From: Thermoplasmatales archaeon
GTDB taxonomy: Archaea; Thermoplasmatota; E2; DHVEG-1
Reading direction: 5' to 3'
Length of the DNA stretch: 40,593 nucleotides
NCBI GenBank assembly: GCA_020341795.1
Contig: CP070836.1
Coordinates: forward strand, 59,683-100,275
The notes below the pieces were generated by a model that had not been told where the DNA came from, did not search any database, and worked only from the letters and a program-made list of their open reading frames with translations. Below are positions 8,649 through 17,095 of the stretch, one piece after another. The position numbers and the translations under genes are program-made. Position 1 is the stretch's first letter. Each line of letters starts with the position of its first letter.

Positions 8649-9581
8649 ATGTGTAAAAGAGCAGTTGTTGCACTCGGTGGTAACGCATTAATAAAACCAG
8701 ATCAAGAAGGTACAATCTATGAGCAGTTTGCAAATACTCGAATTGTAATAAAATCAATAGTTGAAATGATTAAAAAAGATTGGAATGTTGTAATAACTCA
8801 CGGTAATGGTCCACAAGTTGGTTCAATTTTATTGCAGAATGATTTAGCAAGAGATGTTACACCACCTATGCCTCTAGGAATCTGTGTTGCTGAAAGCGAA
8901 GGTTTTATTGGATATATGATTCAGCAATGCCTCTCAAATGCACTGAAGAGAGCAAATATTGATAAACAGGTTGTAACTTTAATAACACAGGTACTCGTCG
9001 ATGAGGATGATCCTTCTTTTAAAAATCCTACAAAACCAATTGGTCCTTATTATGATGATAAATATTTAAATGAGTTGAAAGAGGAAGGATATCAAGTTAA
9101 AAAATTTAAAGATGGATGGAGAATAGTTGTCCCCTCTCCTGATCCAAAATCTATAATTGAAGGAGAAATAATAAACAAAATTCTAGAAGATGATGTTATT
9201 GTAATCGCTTCAGGTGGAGGCGGTATGCCAGTGATAGAAAAAGAATGGGGTCTTGATGGTCTTGAAGCAGTAATTGATAAAGATCTTGCATCTGAACGTC
9301 TTGCAGAGCAAGTTAATGCTGAACTATTGTTTATTCTTACAAACGTTGAAAAAGCATATTTAAACTATGGAACACCTAATCAGAAAACAATTGATGAAGT
9401 TAATTTAGAAGAAATCGAAAAATATTATCAAGAAGGTCAATTTCCACCAGGTAGTATGGGACCTAAGATTCTTGCAGCGATACGTTTCCTCAATTCAGGA
9501 GGTAAAAAAGTAATTATTTCACATGTTGATAAAGGGATTGATGCTTTTAAAGGAAAAACTGGAACCCATATAACTAAATAA
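8649..9581 (+). CDS. arcC: Carbamate kinase
   Basis: A 310-aa amino-acid-kinase-family enzyme interconverting carbamoyl phosphate plus ADP with carbamate plus ATP. Motifs are ALGGNALI near 8-15, THGNGPQVGSILLQND near 50-65, IASGGGGMPV near 187-196, AVIDKDLASERLAEQVNAELLFILTNVEKAYLNYG, and GPKILAAIRFLNSGGKKVIISHV. It is full-length. No arginine deiminase or ornithine carbamoyltransferase is adjacent, so it may serve ATP generation from amino-acid or purine breakdown, or carbamoyl phosphate supply. The transcript is probably leaderless or very short-leadered. Confidence 0.95.
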   Translation: MCKRAVVALGGNALIKPDQEGTIYEQFANTRIVIKSIVEMIKKDWNVVITHGNGPQVGSILLQNDLARDVTPPMPLGICVAESEGFIGYMIQQCLSNALKRANIDKQVVTLITQVLVDEDDPSFKNPTKPIGPYYDDKYLNELKEEGYQVKKFKDGWRIVVPSPDPKSIIEGEIINKILEDDVIVIASGGGGMPVIEKEWGLDGLEAVIDKDLASERLAEQVNAELLFILTNVEKAYLNYGTPNQKTIDEVNLEEIEKYYQEGQFPPGSMGPKILAAIRFLNSGGKKVIISHVDKGIDAFKGKTGTHITK

Positions 9582-9620
9582 AATTTTTTAAACAATTATG
9601 CATAACTGGAACCAAGTATT

Positions 9621-10733
9621 ATGGATACAACAGATATTGAAAAACAAATCAAAGATATAGAAGATGAAATCTTCAATACTCAAAAAAATAAGGCAACAGA
9701 ACATCATATTGGAAAATTAAAAGCAAAACTTGCACGCCTTCGTCAAGAAGTGGAAAAAAGAAAAAGTGCTGGTATTAAAGGTATAGGTTTTGCTATAAAA
9801 AAAACAGGTGATGCTACTGTTGGGCTTGTAGGTTTTCCAAGTATTGGTAAAAGTACTCTTTTAAATCAACTAACTGATGCTGATAGCCGTGTTGGTGCGT
9901 ATGAGTTTACAACACTAAATACTATTCCAGGTATGTTAAAATATAATGGTGCAAGAATTCAAATTTTTGATCTTCCAGGACTAATATCTGGTGCTTCTGA
10001 AGGAAAAGGTCGTGGTCATGAGGTAATATCTGCACTTAGAAATGTCGATCTTATATTGTTTATGATAGAAGCACAACATAAATTCCATCTTGATCTTATG
10101 ACAGAAGAACTTTTTAAAGCAGGTCTTCGCCTTAATCAAAAAAAACCAGATGTGGTAGTAAAAAAAACAGGTCAAGGTGGAATTAATGTTACTTCAACTG
10201 TTAAACTTACTCATCTGTCTCATGATCTAGTTAAAATAATTTCCTCTGAGTATGTAACAAATGCTGATATTATAGTTAGAGAGAATATTACAGAAGATCA
10301 ATTAATTGATGTTTTTATTGAAAATCGTGTTTATATACCTGCTATTGTTATAATTAACAAAATTGATATGATTTCTGAAAAAAAATTACAGAATCTAATA
10401 AATAAAATTAAGCAGGCCGATTGGAAAGTAATAGGTATATCTGCTGAATATGGAACTGGTTTAAATAGGTTGAAAGAAATTATTTTTGAGGAGTTAAAAC
10501 TTATTAGAGTTTATATGAAACCTGTAGGTAAAAAACCTGATTTTGATGAACCATTGATACTTAAACATGGTGATACTATAGAAGATGCCTGTCGAAGACT
10601 TCATCGTGATTTTAAAGATAAATTCCGGTATGCAAATGTATCTGGTCCCTCAGCCAAACATGATGTTCAAAAGGTCGGTCTTGACCATTTATTACATGAT
10701 GGTGACTTGCTTACAATTGTAATATCCAAATAA
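9621..10733 (+). CDS. DRG/Rbg-family GTPase with TGS domain
   Basis: A 370-aa developmentally-regulated-GTP-binding (DRG) family protein. It has a basic coiled-coil N-terminus (residues 1-50), a P-loop GFPSIGKS at 71-78, DLPGLISGASEGKGRGHEVISALRNVDLI (G3 and the Obg-like insert), NKID (G4) near 245, and a C-terminal TGS domain from about 300 (ILKHGDTIEDACRRLHRDFKDKF). The archaeal and eukaryotic relatives associate with translating ribosomes. It stands alone on its strand after arcC. Confidence 0.95.
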   Translation: MDTTDIEKQIKDIEDEIFNTQKNKATEHHIGKLKAKLARLRQEVEKRKSAGIKGIGFAIKKTGDATVGLVGFPSIGKSTLLNQLTDADSRVGAYEFTTLNTIPGMLKYNGARIQIFDLPGLISGASEGKGRGHEVISALRNVDLILFMIEAQHKFHLDLMTEELFKAGLRLNQKKPDVVVKKTGQGGINVTSTVKLTHLSHDLVKIISSEYVTNADIIVRENITEDQLIDVFIENRVYIPAIVIINKIDMISEKKLQNLINKIKQADWKVIGISAEYGTGLNRLKEIIFEELKLIRVYMKPVGKKPDFDEPLILKHGDTIEDACRRLHRDFKDKFRYANVSGPSAKHDVQKVGLDHLLHDGDLLTIVISK

Positions 10734-10793
10734 AATAGTAATTATTAATAGCGATATTTGAAACATAATTCAGAAGAAAAATCTTTTATTATT

Positions 10794-11744
10794 TTATTTC
10801 TTAAGTAAATTTTGGGCTTTTTTTACCATATATTTTTCGTTTAATTCATATTTTTTCAATAGATCTGCAGGAGATCCGCTTTCACAAAATATATCTTTTA
10901 TACCCATCCTAAAAAATTTTATACAAATATTATTATCCATTAATGTTTCTGCAACTGCTGCACCTAGTCCTCCAATTATTGAATGTTCTTCAGCTGTGAT
11001 TATTGCATTTGTATCCTTTGCAGATTTTAAAATAAGTTGAACATCAAGTGGTTTAATTGTATGCATATCAATAACTTTAGCACTAATACCTTGATTTTTT
11101 AAATTTTTATGTGCTTCAAGAGCTGGTTCAACCATTGTACCAGTTGTTATAAATGTAATATCTGATCCATCTTCAACTATCAATCCTTTACCTATTTTCA
11201 GGTCCTCAACATCTTTATTGCTATATATTAATGGTGCATTTGCACGACCTACACGTGCATACATAGGTCCGTATTCTTCTGCCATAAGATGTACAATTTT
11301 TTTTGTCTGAGTAGCATCACTAGGGGCCATAACTGTCATATTTGGAAGAACTCTCATTAGTGCAAAATCTTCAAGCATTTGATGACTAACTCCATCTTTT
11401 CCTACACTAATCCCACCATGTGTTGCAAAAATTTTAACATTAGCATTTGAATAAGCAATATCCATACGTACCTGATCATAGACACGTCCTGTTGCAAATA
11501 CTGCAAATGTACTCGCAAATGGTATTTTTCCACATGAAGCAAAACCTGCGGCACAACTCATCATATTTGCCTCAGCTATTCCCATTTCAAAAAAACGTTC
11601 TGGGTATTTTTTTGCAAACATAATAGTCTTAGTTGATTTAGAAAGATCAGCATCTAAAACAACTAAGTTTTTGTATTTCCTACCAAGTTCAATCAGCGCT
11701 TCACCATAGGCTTTTCGTGGATTTAACATTTCTTTTTTACTCAT
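10794..11744 (-). CDS. Transketolase C-terminal subunit
   Basis: A 316-aa half of the split archaeal transketolase, comprising the pyrimidine-binding and C-terminal domains. It shows RKAYGEALIELG, the pyrimidine-domain segment FFEMGIAEANMMSCAAGFASCGKIPF with the catalytic Glu, ATHGGISVGKDGVSHQMLEDFALMRVLPNM, and TAEEHSIIGGLGAAVAE. It works with the N-terminal subunit, whose gene overlaps it by four bases (ATGA), so the two subunits are made in step. Together they exchange two-carbon units among sugar phosphates, probably to make pentoses. Confidence 0.94.
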   Translation of the reverse strand: MSKKEMLNPRKAYGEALIELGRKYKNLVVLDADLSKSTKTIMFAKKYPERFFEMGIAEANMMSCAAGFASCGKIPFASTFAVFATGRVYDQVRMDIAYSNANVKIFATHGGISVGKDGVSHQMLEDFALMRVLPNMTVMAPSDATQTKKIVHLMAEEYGPMYARVGRANAPLIYSNKDVEDLKIGKGLIVEDGSDITFITTGTMVEPALEAHKNLKNQGISAKVIDMHTIKPLDVQLILKSAKDTNAIITAEEHSIIGGLGAAVAETLMDNNICIKFFRMGIKDIFCESGSPADLLKKYELNEKYMVKKAQNLLKK

Positions 11745-12598
11745 TGTGCTGTCTCCAGCTTTTTCTCAGCTAGATTTAATTCTTTTATTGCAATGTTTCT
11801 TTCCATTTCATTTGGTGGAACTCCATGGAAATCAACGTTATTCTCCATAAAGGACACGCCTTTTCCTTTTGTTGTATATAAAATTATTACAGTAGGTTGT
11901 CTTTTATGTGCTTTTGCTTCATCTAATGCTTTAAGAATTTTTTTTATGTCGTGACCGTCGATTTCTATTACATTCCATCCAAAGGAACTCCATCTATCTC
12001 TAACAGATTCTAGTTTTAGTACTTCTTCAGTATTTCCATCTATTTGTAAGTAATTTCTATCAATTAAAGCAGTTATATTGTCAAGTTTGTAATGGTTTGC
12101 TACAGCAACCGCTTCCCAAACCTGTCCTTCATCGGTTTCCCCATCCCCTAACATGACATAAACCTGATAGTTTTTTTTATCAAGCTTACCTGCAAGAGCT
12201 ACTCCATTTGCAAAAGAAAGTCCATGGCCTAATGAACCTGTTGATGCTTCAACACCTGGCACCTCTGTGCATGCTGGATGTCCCTGTAGCATGCATCCTT
12301 CTTCTCTAAGGCTTTCAAGTTCGTTTAAATTAAAATATCTACTTTCTGCAAGGACAGCATAGAGTGCAGGTGCTGCATGACCCTTTGAAAGTATGAAACG
12401 ATCACGATCTGGGTCATCTGGTTTTTTAGGATTATGTTTCATATGTACAAAATAAAGTGCGACAAGTGCATCAACTGCTGACAGTGATCCACCAGGATGC
12501 CCTGATTTTGCCCTGTATAACATTTCAATTATATGTTTTCTTATTTGAACTGCTTTGAGCTCTAGTTTAAGTATCTCCTTGTCATCATAGTCCTTCAT
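11741..12598 (-). CDS. Transketolase N-terminal subunit
   Basis: A 285-aa thiamine-diphosphate-binding half of the split transketolase. It shows GHPGGSLSAVDALVALYF, SKGHAAPALYAVLAE, EASTGSLGHGLSFANGVALAGK, and the Mg/TPP motif GDGETDEGQVWEA...NHYKLDN. The stop overlaps the start of the C-terminal subunit gene. It lies 90 bases downstream of the nitrilase-family gene on the same strand, so a common transcript is possible. Confidence 0.95.
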   Translation of the reverse strand: MKDYDDKEILKLELKAVQIRKHIIEMLYRAKSGHPGGSLSAVDALVALYFVHMKHNPKKPDDPDRDRFILSKGHAAPALYAVLAESRYFNLNELESLREEGCMLQGHPACTEVPGVEASTGSLGHGLSFANGVALAGKLDKKNYQVYVMLGDGETDEGQVWEAVAVANHYKLDNITALIDRNYLQIDGNTEEVLKLESVRDRWSSFGWNVIEIDGHDIKKILKALDEAKAHKRQPTVIILYTTKGKGVSFMENNVDFHGVPPNEMERNIAIKELNLAEKKLETAQ

Positions 12599-12688
12599 TT
12601 TTTCTCCCCGGAAATAAAAAAATAAAGCAATTTCAACCGAATAGTTTTTCCTTGTATATACTTTTTGTAAAAATTAAATTTATAATTA

Positions 12689-13516
12689 TTATTCTTTAGG
12701 CATAAAATGTTTCCTTGAAATATGATATAGATCTTGATATATTTCTGGGCGTATATTTCTAATAACTGGTCTATGTGCACGTGCATAATTAATTTTATTC
12801 AAATCAATATCACATGTTACTATACTTTCTTTGAAGTATGGTGCTTTGACAAGTTGCTTTGCTAAAGGATCATATACTTGTGATCCACCCCAGAATATTA
12901 AATCCTCTTGGGTTCCTACAATGTTACTATATATAAAAAATATGGTGTTTTCAACTGCTCTTGCTGGCATTAAAAGTTCAAATAATGTTTTGGAAATTGT
13001 TGGTGATGCAGATATACATATTACCATATCTGCCCCCATCTGACTATATGCTTTGCATAACTCTGGGAAGAAGATATCATAGCATATTATTAATCCGATT
13101 TTTCCAAATTTTGTGTTAGATAAAGTAAACTCTTCTCCTTCGTCGAAGAAAAATTTTTCTTCAAATGGTCCAAAGTTTACTAGGAACCATTTGTGGTAGA
13201 TATCTGTTTGACCACTGGGATGAACTAATACTGCTGAATTATGAATTATCCCTTTAATATGTTCATCATAAATTGGCATTCCAAATACTATATAGCAATT
13301 ATGTTTTTTTGCAAGTTGTTTAAAATATTTAATTGAAGGACCATCTATTTTTTCAGCATAATCTCTATACTCATCTTTTAATATATAACCTGTGAGTGTC
13401 ATTTCCCCAAAAATGTACATGTCTGCTATGTTTTCTATGATGTATTTTTCCATTTTTTTAATGTTTGCTTTTACATCTGCAATTTTAGGTCTCATTGATA
13501 TTAGAGCAAGTTTCAT
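12689..13516 (-). CDS. Nitrilase-superfamily carbon-nitrogen hydrolase
   Basis: A 275-aa carbon-nitrogen hydrolase with the complete catalytic triad: Glu38 in GEMTLTGY, Lys110 in YHKWFL and Cys146 in IICYDIFFPE. The fold and length fit aliphatic amidases and N-carbamoyl-amine or omega-amidase branches; the substrate is not clear. The ATG at 13516 (MKLALISM) is preferred to the upstream in-frame TTG at 13528 because family members start at this strand. No good Shine-Dalgarno is seen. It is 64 bases after an M28 peptidase gene on the same strand. Confidence 0.88.
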   Translation of the reverse strand: MKLALISMRPKIADVKANIKKMEKYIIENIADMYIFGEMTLTGYILKDEYRDYAEKIDGPSIKYFKQLAKKHNCYIVFGMPIYDEHIKGIIHNSAVLVHPSGQTDIYHKWFLVNFGPFEEKFFFDEGEEFTLSNTKFGKIGLIICYDIFFPELCKAYSQMGADMVICISASPTISKTLFELLMPARAVENTIFFIYSNIVGTQEDLIFWGGSQVYDPLAKQLVKAPYFKESIVTCDIDLNKINYARAHRPVIRNIRPEIYQDLYHISRKHFMPKE

Positions 13517-13580
13517 GTTTACTACCAAATCTGGTTATCTAAAACGTGCTCTTAACTTTGTTGATGATACAAGACGGTTT

Positions 13581-14888
13581 TTAATTATCGTTTTTATTAA
13601 TATAAAAAATTTTGATTTCATCAGTTGATTTTTGACCCGACTCGTCATAGGCTATTACTTTTAATTTATGAAACCATAAGCTGGTTTTATCAAGCCACCA
13701 TTGATAAGGAAGATCTGAATCAGTATATTCGAGATTATCATCATAATAAAATTCCACTCGTTCAATTGGAGAATTACCAGGTTTTATTTCAGCAGTTACC
13801 AATGATTTTCCAAGAAAAATCGTTCTGTTATACTTGAATTGTAATAGTGTTCTATCGTTTTTATAAAGTCTTCCGAGTTTAGGATTTGCAATTTTTGCTT
13901 GTGGAATAGGAATAGGTAAATCACCTAATATTGCCATTGTTCCTACTATGAATCGTGTCATGTTTGTAAGATATGAAAAGTTGATTTTATCAATAGTATC
14001 TGTTGGTTTATGCATGTTAGGATCCCATTCTCCTGGCCAGTATGCTATTGATTCATAACCATATTGTAAAAACTCGAAATAATCACTTCCGCCTCTACCT
14101 TCTCTTGTTCTAGTATATCGCTCAATTGTAAAATCAAGATTATATTCATCGTTTATTGTATCAGTTATCTCTGCTATCCATTGAGTATCTTCTGACATTG
14201 AAAGTCTAAGTTTATGCCCTGATTCATATGTTGTTGCGTATCCTATCATATCAGCATTGAATTCAACAACTAGATGTATATCTTTATCATATAGTTCTTT
14301 TGCGTATGCTCTACTACCTCGGAGACCTATTTCTTCTCCTGAAAATGTTACAAATTTAAATGTTCTATTAAATTCGTATTGGCTTAATACATAAGCTGCA
14401 GCTAGCACTGATGCTGTTCCTGAACCATCATCATTAGCACCTACTGTTCTTCTTATTGTATCATAATGTGCATTGAATACAATTACTTCATCCCAATCCT
14501 TATTCGTTCCATACTGTGTTGCTTCAACATTTTTACTTTTATAATATTGATTATGCCCCTTACTTCCCCAGGATTTCCATGGTTGATATCTAGTATGTAA
14601 TCCAGTTGATTTGAATTGTTCATATATGTATTCAGCTGCTTTTTCACATCCATATGTACCCGTACTTCTGGGTCCAATATTTACAATATCTTGTAGATAA
14701 TTTCTTAACATTGTTTCATTTATTTTATCGAGTATTTCTATTACTTTTGGATTTAATGTTATTTCATTATTAATCTGTCTTAATATTGTGCTTCCTTTTA
14801 TTTTTAATGATGTTGAAGAAATTATTGGAGTCGTAAATAAAAATGCTAATAAAAAGATTGCAATGATTATATTCATTTTACTTTTCAT
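13581..14888 (-). CDS. Secreted M28 zinc aminopeptidase with Ig-like domain (copy A)
   Basis: A 435-aa predicted extracellular metallopeptidase. Residues 5-25 are a signal peptide or anchor. The M28 catalytic domain spans about 60-325, with zinc ligands and catalytic residues His141 (NAHYD), the NDD at 152-154, the SGEE pair at 185-186 (general base and ligand), Asp213 (NADMIG) and His293 (DPNMH). The C-terminal 100 residues form an Ig-like beta domain (VEFYYDDNLEYTD ... HKLKVIAYDESGQKSTDEI). GGGGAC is eight bases before the ATG. It is a close paralog of copy B immediately upstream, suggesting tandem duplication. Likely role: release of amino acids from peptides outside the cell. Confidence 0.93.
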   Translation of the reverse strand: MKSKMNIIIAIFLLAFLFTTPIISSTSLKIKGSTILRQINNEITLNPKVIEILDKINETMLRNYLQDIVNIGPRSTGTYGCEKAAEYIYEQFKSTGLHTRYQPWKSWGSKGHNQYYKSKNVEATQYGTNKDWDEVIVFNAHYDTIRRTVGANDDGSGTASVLAAAYVLSQYEFNRTFKFVTFSGEEIGLRGSRAYAKELYDKDIHLVVEFNADMIGYATTYESGHKLRLSMSEDTQWIAEITDTINDEYNLDFTIERYTRTREGRGGSDYFEFLQYGYESIAYWPGEWDPNMHKPTDTIDKINFSYLTNMTRFIVGTMAILGDLPIPIPQAKIANPKLGRLYKNDRTLLQFKYNRTIFLGKSLVTAEIKPGNSPIERVEFYYDDNLEYTDSDLPYQWWLDKTSLWFHKLKVIAYDESGQKSTDEIKIFYINKNDN

Positions 14889-14999
14889 GTTTTAAGTCCC
14901 CTATATATACTTTATTATCTTCATTTTTATAAATCTATCTATAAATAAAGTAATGTTAATCTCTTTTAAGGAAAATATTATGAACCTTATTTAAAGAAT

Positions 15000-16328
15000 T
15001 TATTTCTTAGATTTATTAAAGATATAGAGATAAAAAAATTTGACTTGATCTGTAGAGGTTTTTCCTTCTTGGTCATATGCGATTACTTTAACTTTGTGAA
15101 CTCCTAATGATGTTTTATTAAGACACCATTCATATGGTAAATCTTTATCTGTATATTCTAAATTATCATCATAGTAAAACTCTACTTTTTCAATTTTTTC
15201 ATTTCCAGGTTTAACCTCTGCAATAATATGAACATCTTTTAATACAACTGTTCTTTCATACAAAAAATCTAAAAGAATTCTATCTTTATAATATAGTCTT
15301 CCTTTTTTTGGATTTACAATTTTAATTTGCGGATATGGATTTTCAAAATCTGCGAGATATGCTAAAGCTCCAACAATATGCCTTGTTGTATTTACTAAAT
15401 AACTAAAATTAATATTGTCATAATTATCATTTTCTGTGTGATAATTAGGATCTCCATCAGAACTTCCCCAACATGTTATTGATTCATATCCATACTGTAG
15501 AAAAGCCCAGTAATCACTCCATCCTCTATCAGCATCACGGTCTATTTGATATCTGCGTAATTTAAAATTCATCCCATATTCCTTACTAATATTTTCAATT
15601 AAATCAAGAATCCATAGGGAATCTTCAGTACCTCCAATACCCATGTTTCTTCCACCTTCAGCTGTGACTGCACGTCCAATCGTATCTGCATTTATATCTA
15701 AAAAAATATTTTCATTATTAGTATAAATCTTCTTTACATAATCTCTACTTCCAATAAGACCTACTTCTTCACCTGAGAAAGTTACAAATTTAATAGTCCG
15801 ATTAAACTCAAATTGACTTAGTACATAAGCAGCTGCAAGAACAGCTACAGTTCCTGATCCATCATCATTTGCTCCAGGTGATGTTCTGAGAGTATCATAG
15901 TGTGCGTTAACCATTAATATTTCATCATTTGAGTTATCGATTCCATAAAGAGTTGCTTCTATATTTTGACTTTTATAAAATCCTTGATGATAATAATCAC
16001 CAAATCCTTCCCAATAATGATATTTTGGATTTAGATTTAGTTTTTCAAAATGTTCATATATATATTTTGCTGCTTTGTCACAGCTATATGTACCTGTCAT
16101 TCTTCGTCCTATATCCATTAAGTCTCTTAGGAATTTTTGAATTAAAGTAACATTGATTTTATCTAATATTTTAGTGATTTTATTAGTTAAAAAAGTATTT
16201 GAATTTTTTGTTTGTTGAAATTTATCCTTTACTTGAATTATTAAAGCTGTTGATGACGATAATAAAGAATTAAAAATTATTATTAATATAATTATAATAA
16301 TTACACTTTTAGTGATAGTATTTCTAAT
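15000..16328 (-). CDS. Secreted M28 zinc aminopeptidase with Ig-like domain (copy B), probable ATT start
   Basis: A tandem paralog of copy A with all zinc ligands (NAHYD with His143, NDD, SGEE, NADTIG, NYH) and the same C-terminal Ig-like domain. The first ATG (16118) would give only 372 aa and begin inside the region conserved with copy A. The frame stays open upstream to a stop at 16362 and there encodes a signal peptide rich in Ile and Leu, followed by KITKILDKINVTLIQKFLRD, which aligns with KVIEILDKINETMLRNYLQD of copy A. No ATG, GTG or TTG occurs there. An ATT at 16328 lies six bases after AAGGGGGC and would give 442 aa, close to the 435 aa of copy A. It is either a true ATT start or an ATG lost by mutation or sequencing error. 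Confidence 0.82.
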   Translation of the reverse strand: MRNTITKSVIIIIILIIIFNSLLSSSTALIIQVKDKFQQTKNSNTFLTNKITKILDKINVTLIQKFLRDLMDIGRRMTGTYSCDKAAKYIYEHFEKLNLNPKYHYWEGFGDYYHQGFYKSQNIEATLYGIDNSNDEILMVNAHYDTLRTSPGANDDGSGTVAVLAAAYVLSQFEFNRTIKFVTFSGEEVGLIGSRDYVKKIYTNNENIFLDINADTIGRAVTAEGGRNMGIGGTEDSLWILDLIENISKEYGMNFKLRRYQIDRDADRGWSDYWAFLQYGYESITCWGSSDGDPNYHTENDNYDNINFSYLVNTTRHIVGALAYLADFENPYPQIKIVNPKKGRLYYKDRILLDFLYERTVVLKDVHIIAEVKPGNEKIEKVEFYYDDNLEYTDKDLPYEWCLNKTSLGVHKVKVIAYDQEGKTSTDQVKFFYLYIFNKSKK

Positions 16329-17095
16329 AAATAAGCCCCCTTCAAGTAGTAAGTATAGATATTAATCAACTATTTATATTTGTCGTTTTATAATATATAC
16401 ATTATTCTATATTACAATTATTTTCATTTTAATTATTATGCATAAAAATACATAAATTTGTAAAGTTTAGAAAAAATAAATGTTATGTTTAAACTTAAAT
16501 TAATATTTGTTTTATAATATTAATTAAAATATTAATATTGGGATTATCAAAAAAGTTGCAAGTACAAAAAAATTAAGAATAGAATTTGTTTTTAAGATCA
16601 AATATTACAATCAATTCAAGAATATCTATCATAACATATGATGTAAAAAGCATTACAATTACTAATAATACTATTATACCAAAGACATAAAAAAGATCTG
16701 TATTGTTAATAAATTCTTGAAAAAAACCATATGATACAAAAAACGTAAAAAAACAAATTGTTATTTGTGCTTTAGATCCTTCCTAAATTTAAAATTATTA
16801 GTTATAAAATGTTTATAAAACTTTTTAAATTGGGTTAACCCTAGTTATATTAGGAAGGATTTCATTTTTTTTGTAGGGATAGATATTAATCCTATAGATG
16901 AGTTTATAAAAAAAAGAATACAAAAACCATAGGAAATCTTATCTAAAAAATACTTGAAGTTTCAATGATTGATTTATTATTAAGCTTGAAAAATGAGTAA
17001 AAAATTGAAAAAAATTTGAGAATAAAATAATTCCAAATGATAAACTATAGACTGAATTTGAAGAAAAAACAAGCGTAGATACAGTCTTTAATAAA
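16329..17095. other. Intergenic region with inverted repeat and possible decayed genes
   Basis: These 767 bases lack a conventional gene. An open frame on the minus strand (16573-16782) could encode two membrane segments. A perfect 10-bp inverted repeat, ATCCTTCCTA at 16776-16785 and TAGGAAGGAT at 16851-16860, flanks a GGGTTAACCC palindrome (16832-16841) and a TTTATAAAA box, giving GGAAGG Shine-Dalgarno-like sequences facing outward on both strands. On the plus side a short frame from 16863 (ATT) runs to a stop after 22 codons. This looks like a divergent promoter serving one or two small or decayed genes. The rest is AT-rich sequence with no visible signal. Confidence 0.4.
16573..16764 (-). 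pseudogene. Possible small two-TM membrane protein without a normal start
   Basis: The open frame gives about 63 residues with two hydrophobic stretches (ICFFTFFVSYGFF and FGIIVLLVIVMLFTSYVM) and a polar tail ending in DLKNKFYS. AGGAAGGAT at 16777-16785 is a good Shine-Dalgarno and a TATA-like TTTATAAA lies further upstream. The only codons in a suitable place are ATA (16764) and ATT (16758), so the gene either uses a rare start or has lost it. No family is recognised. Confidence 0.3.
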
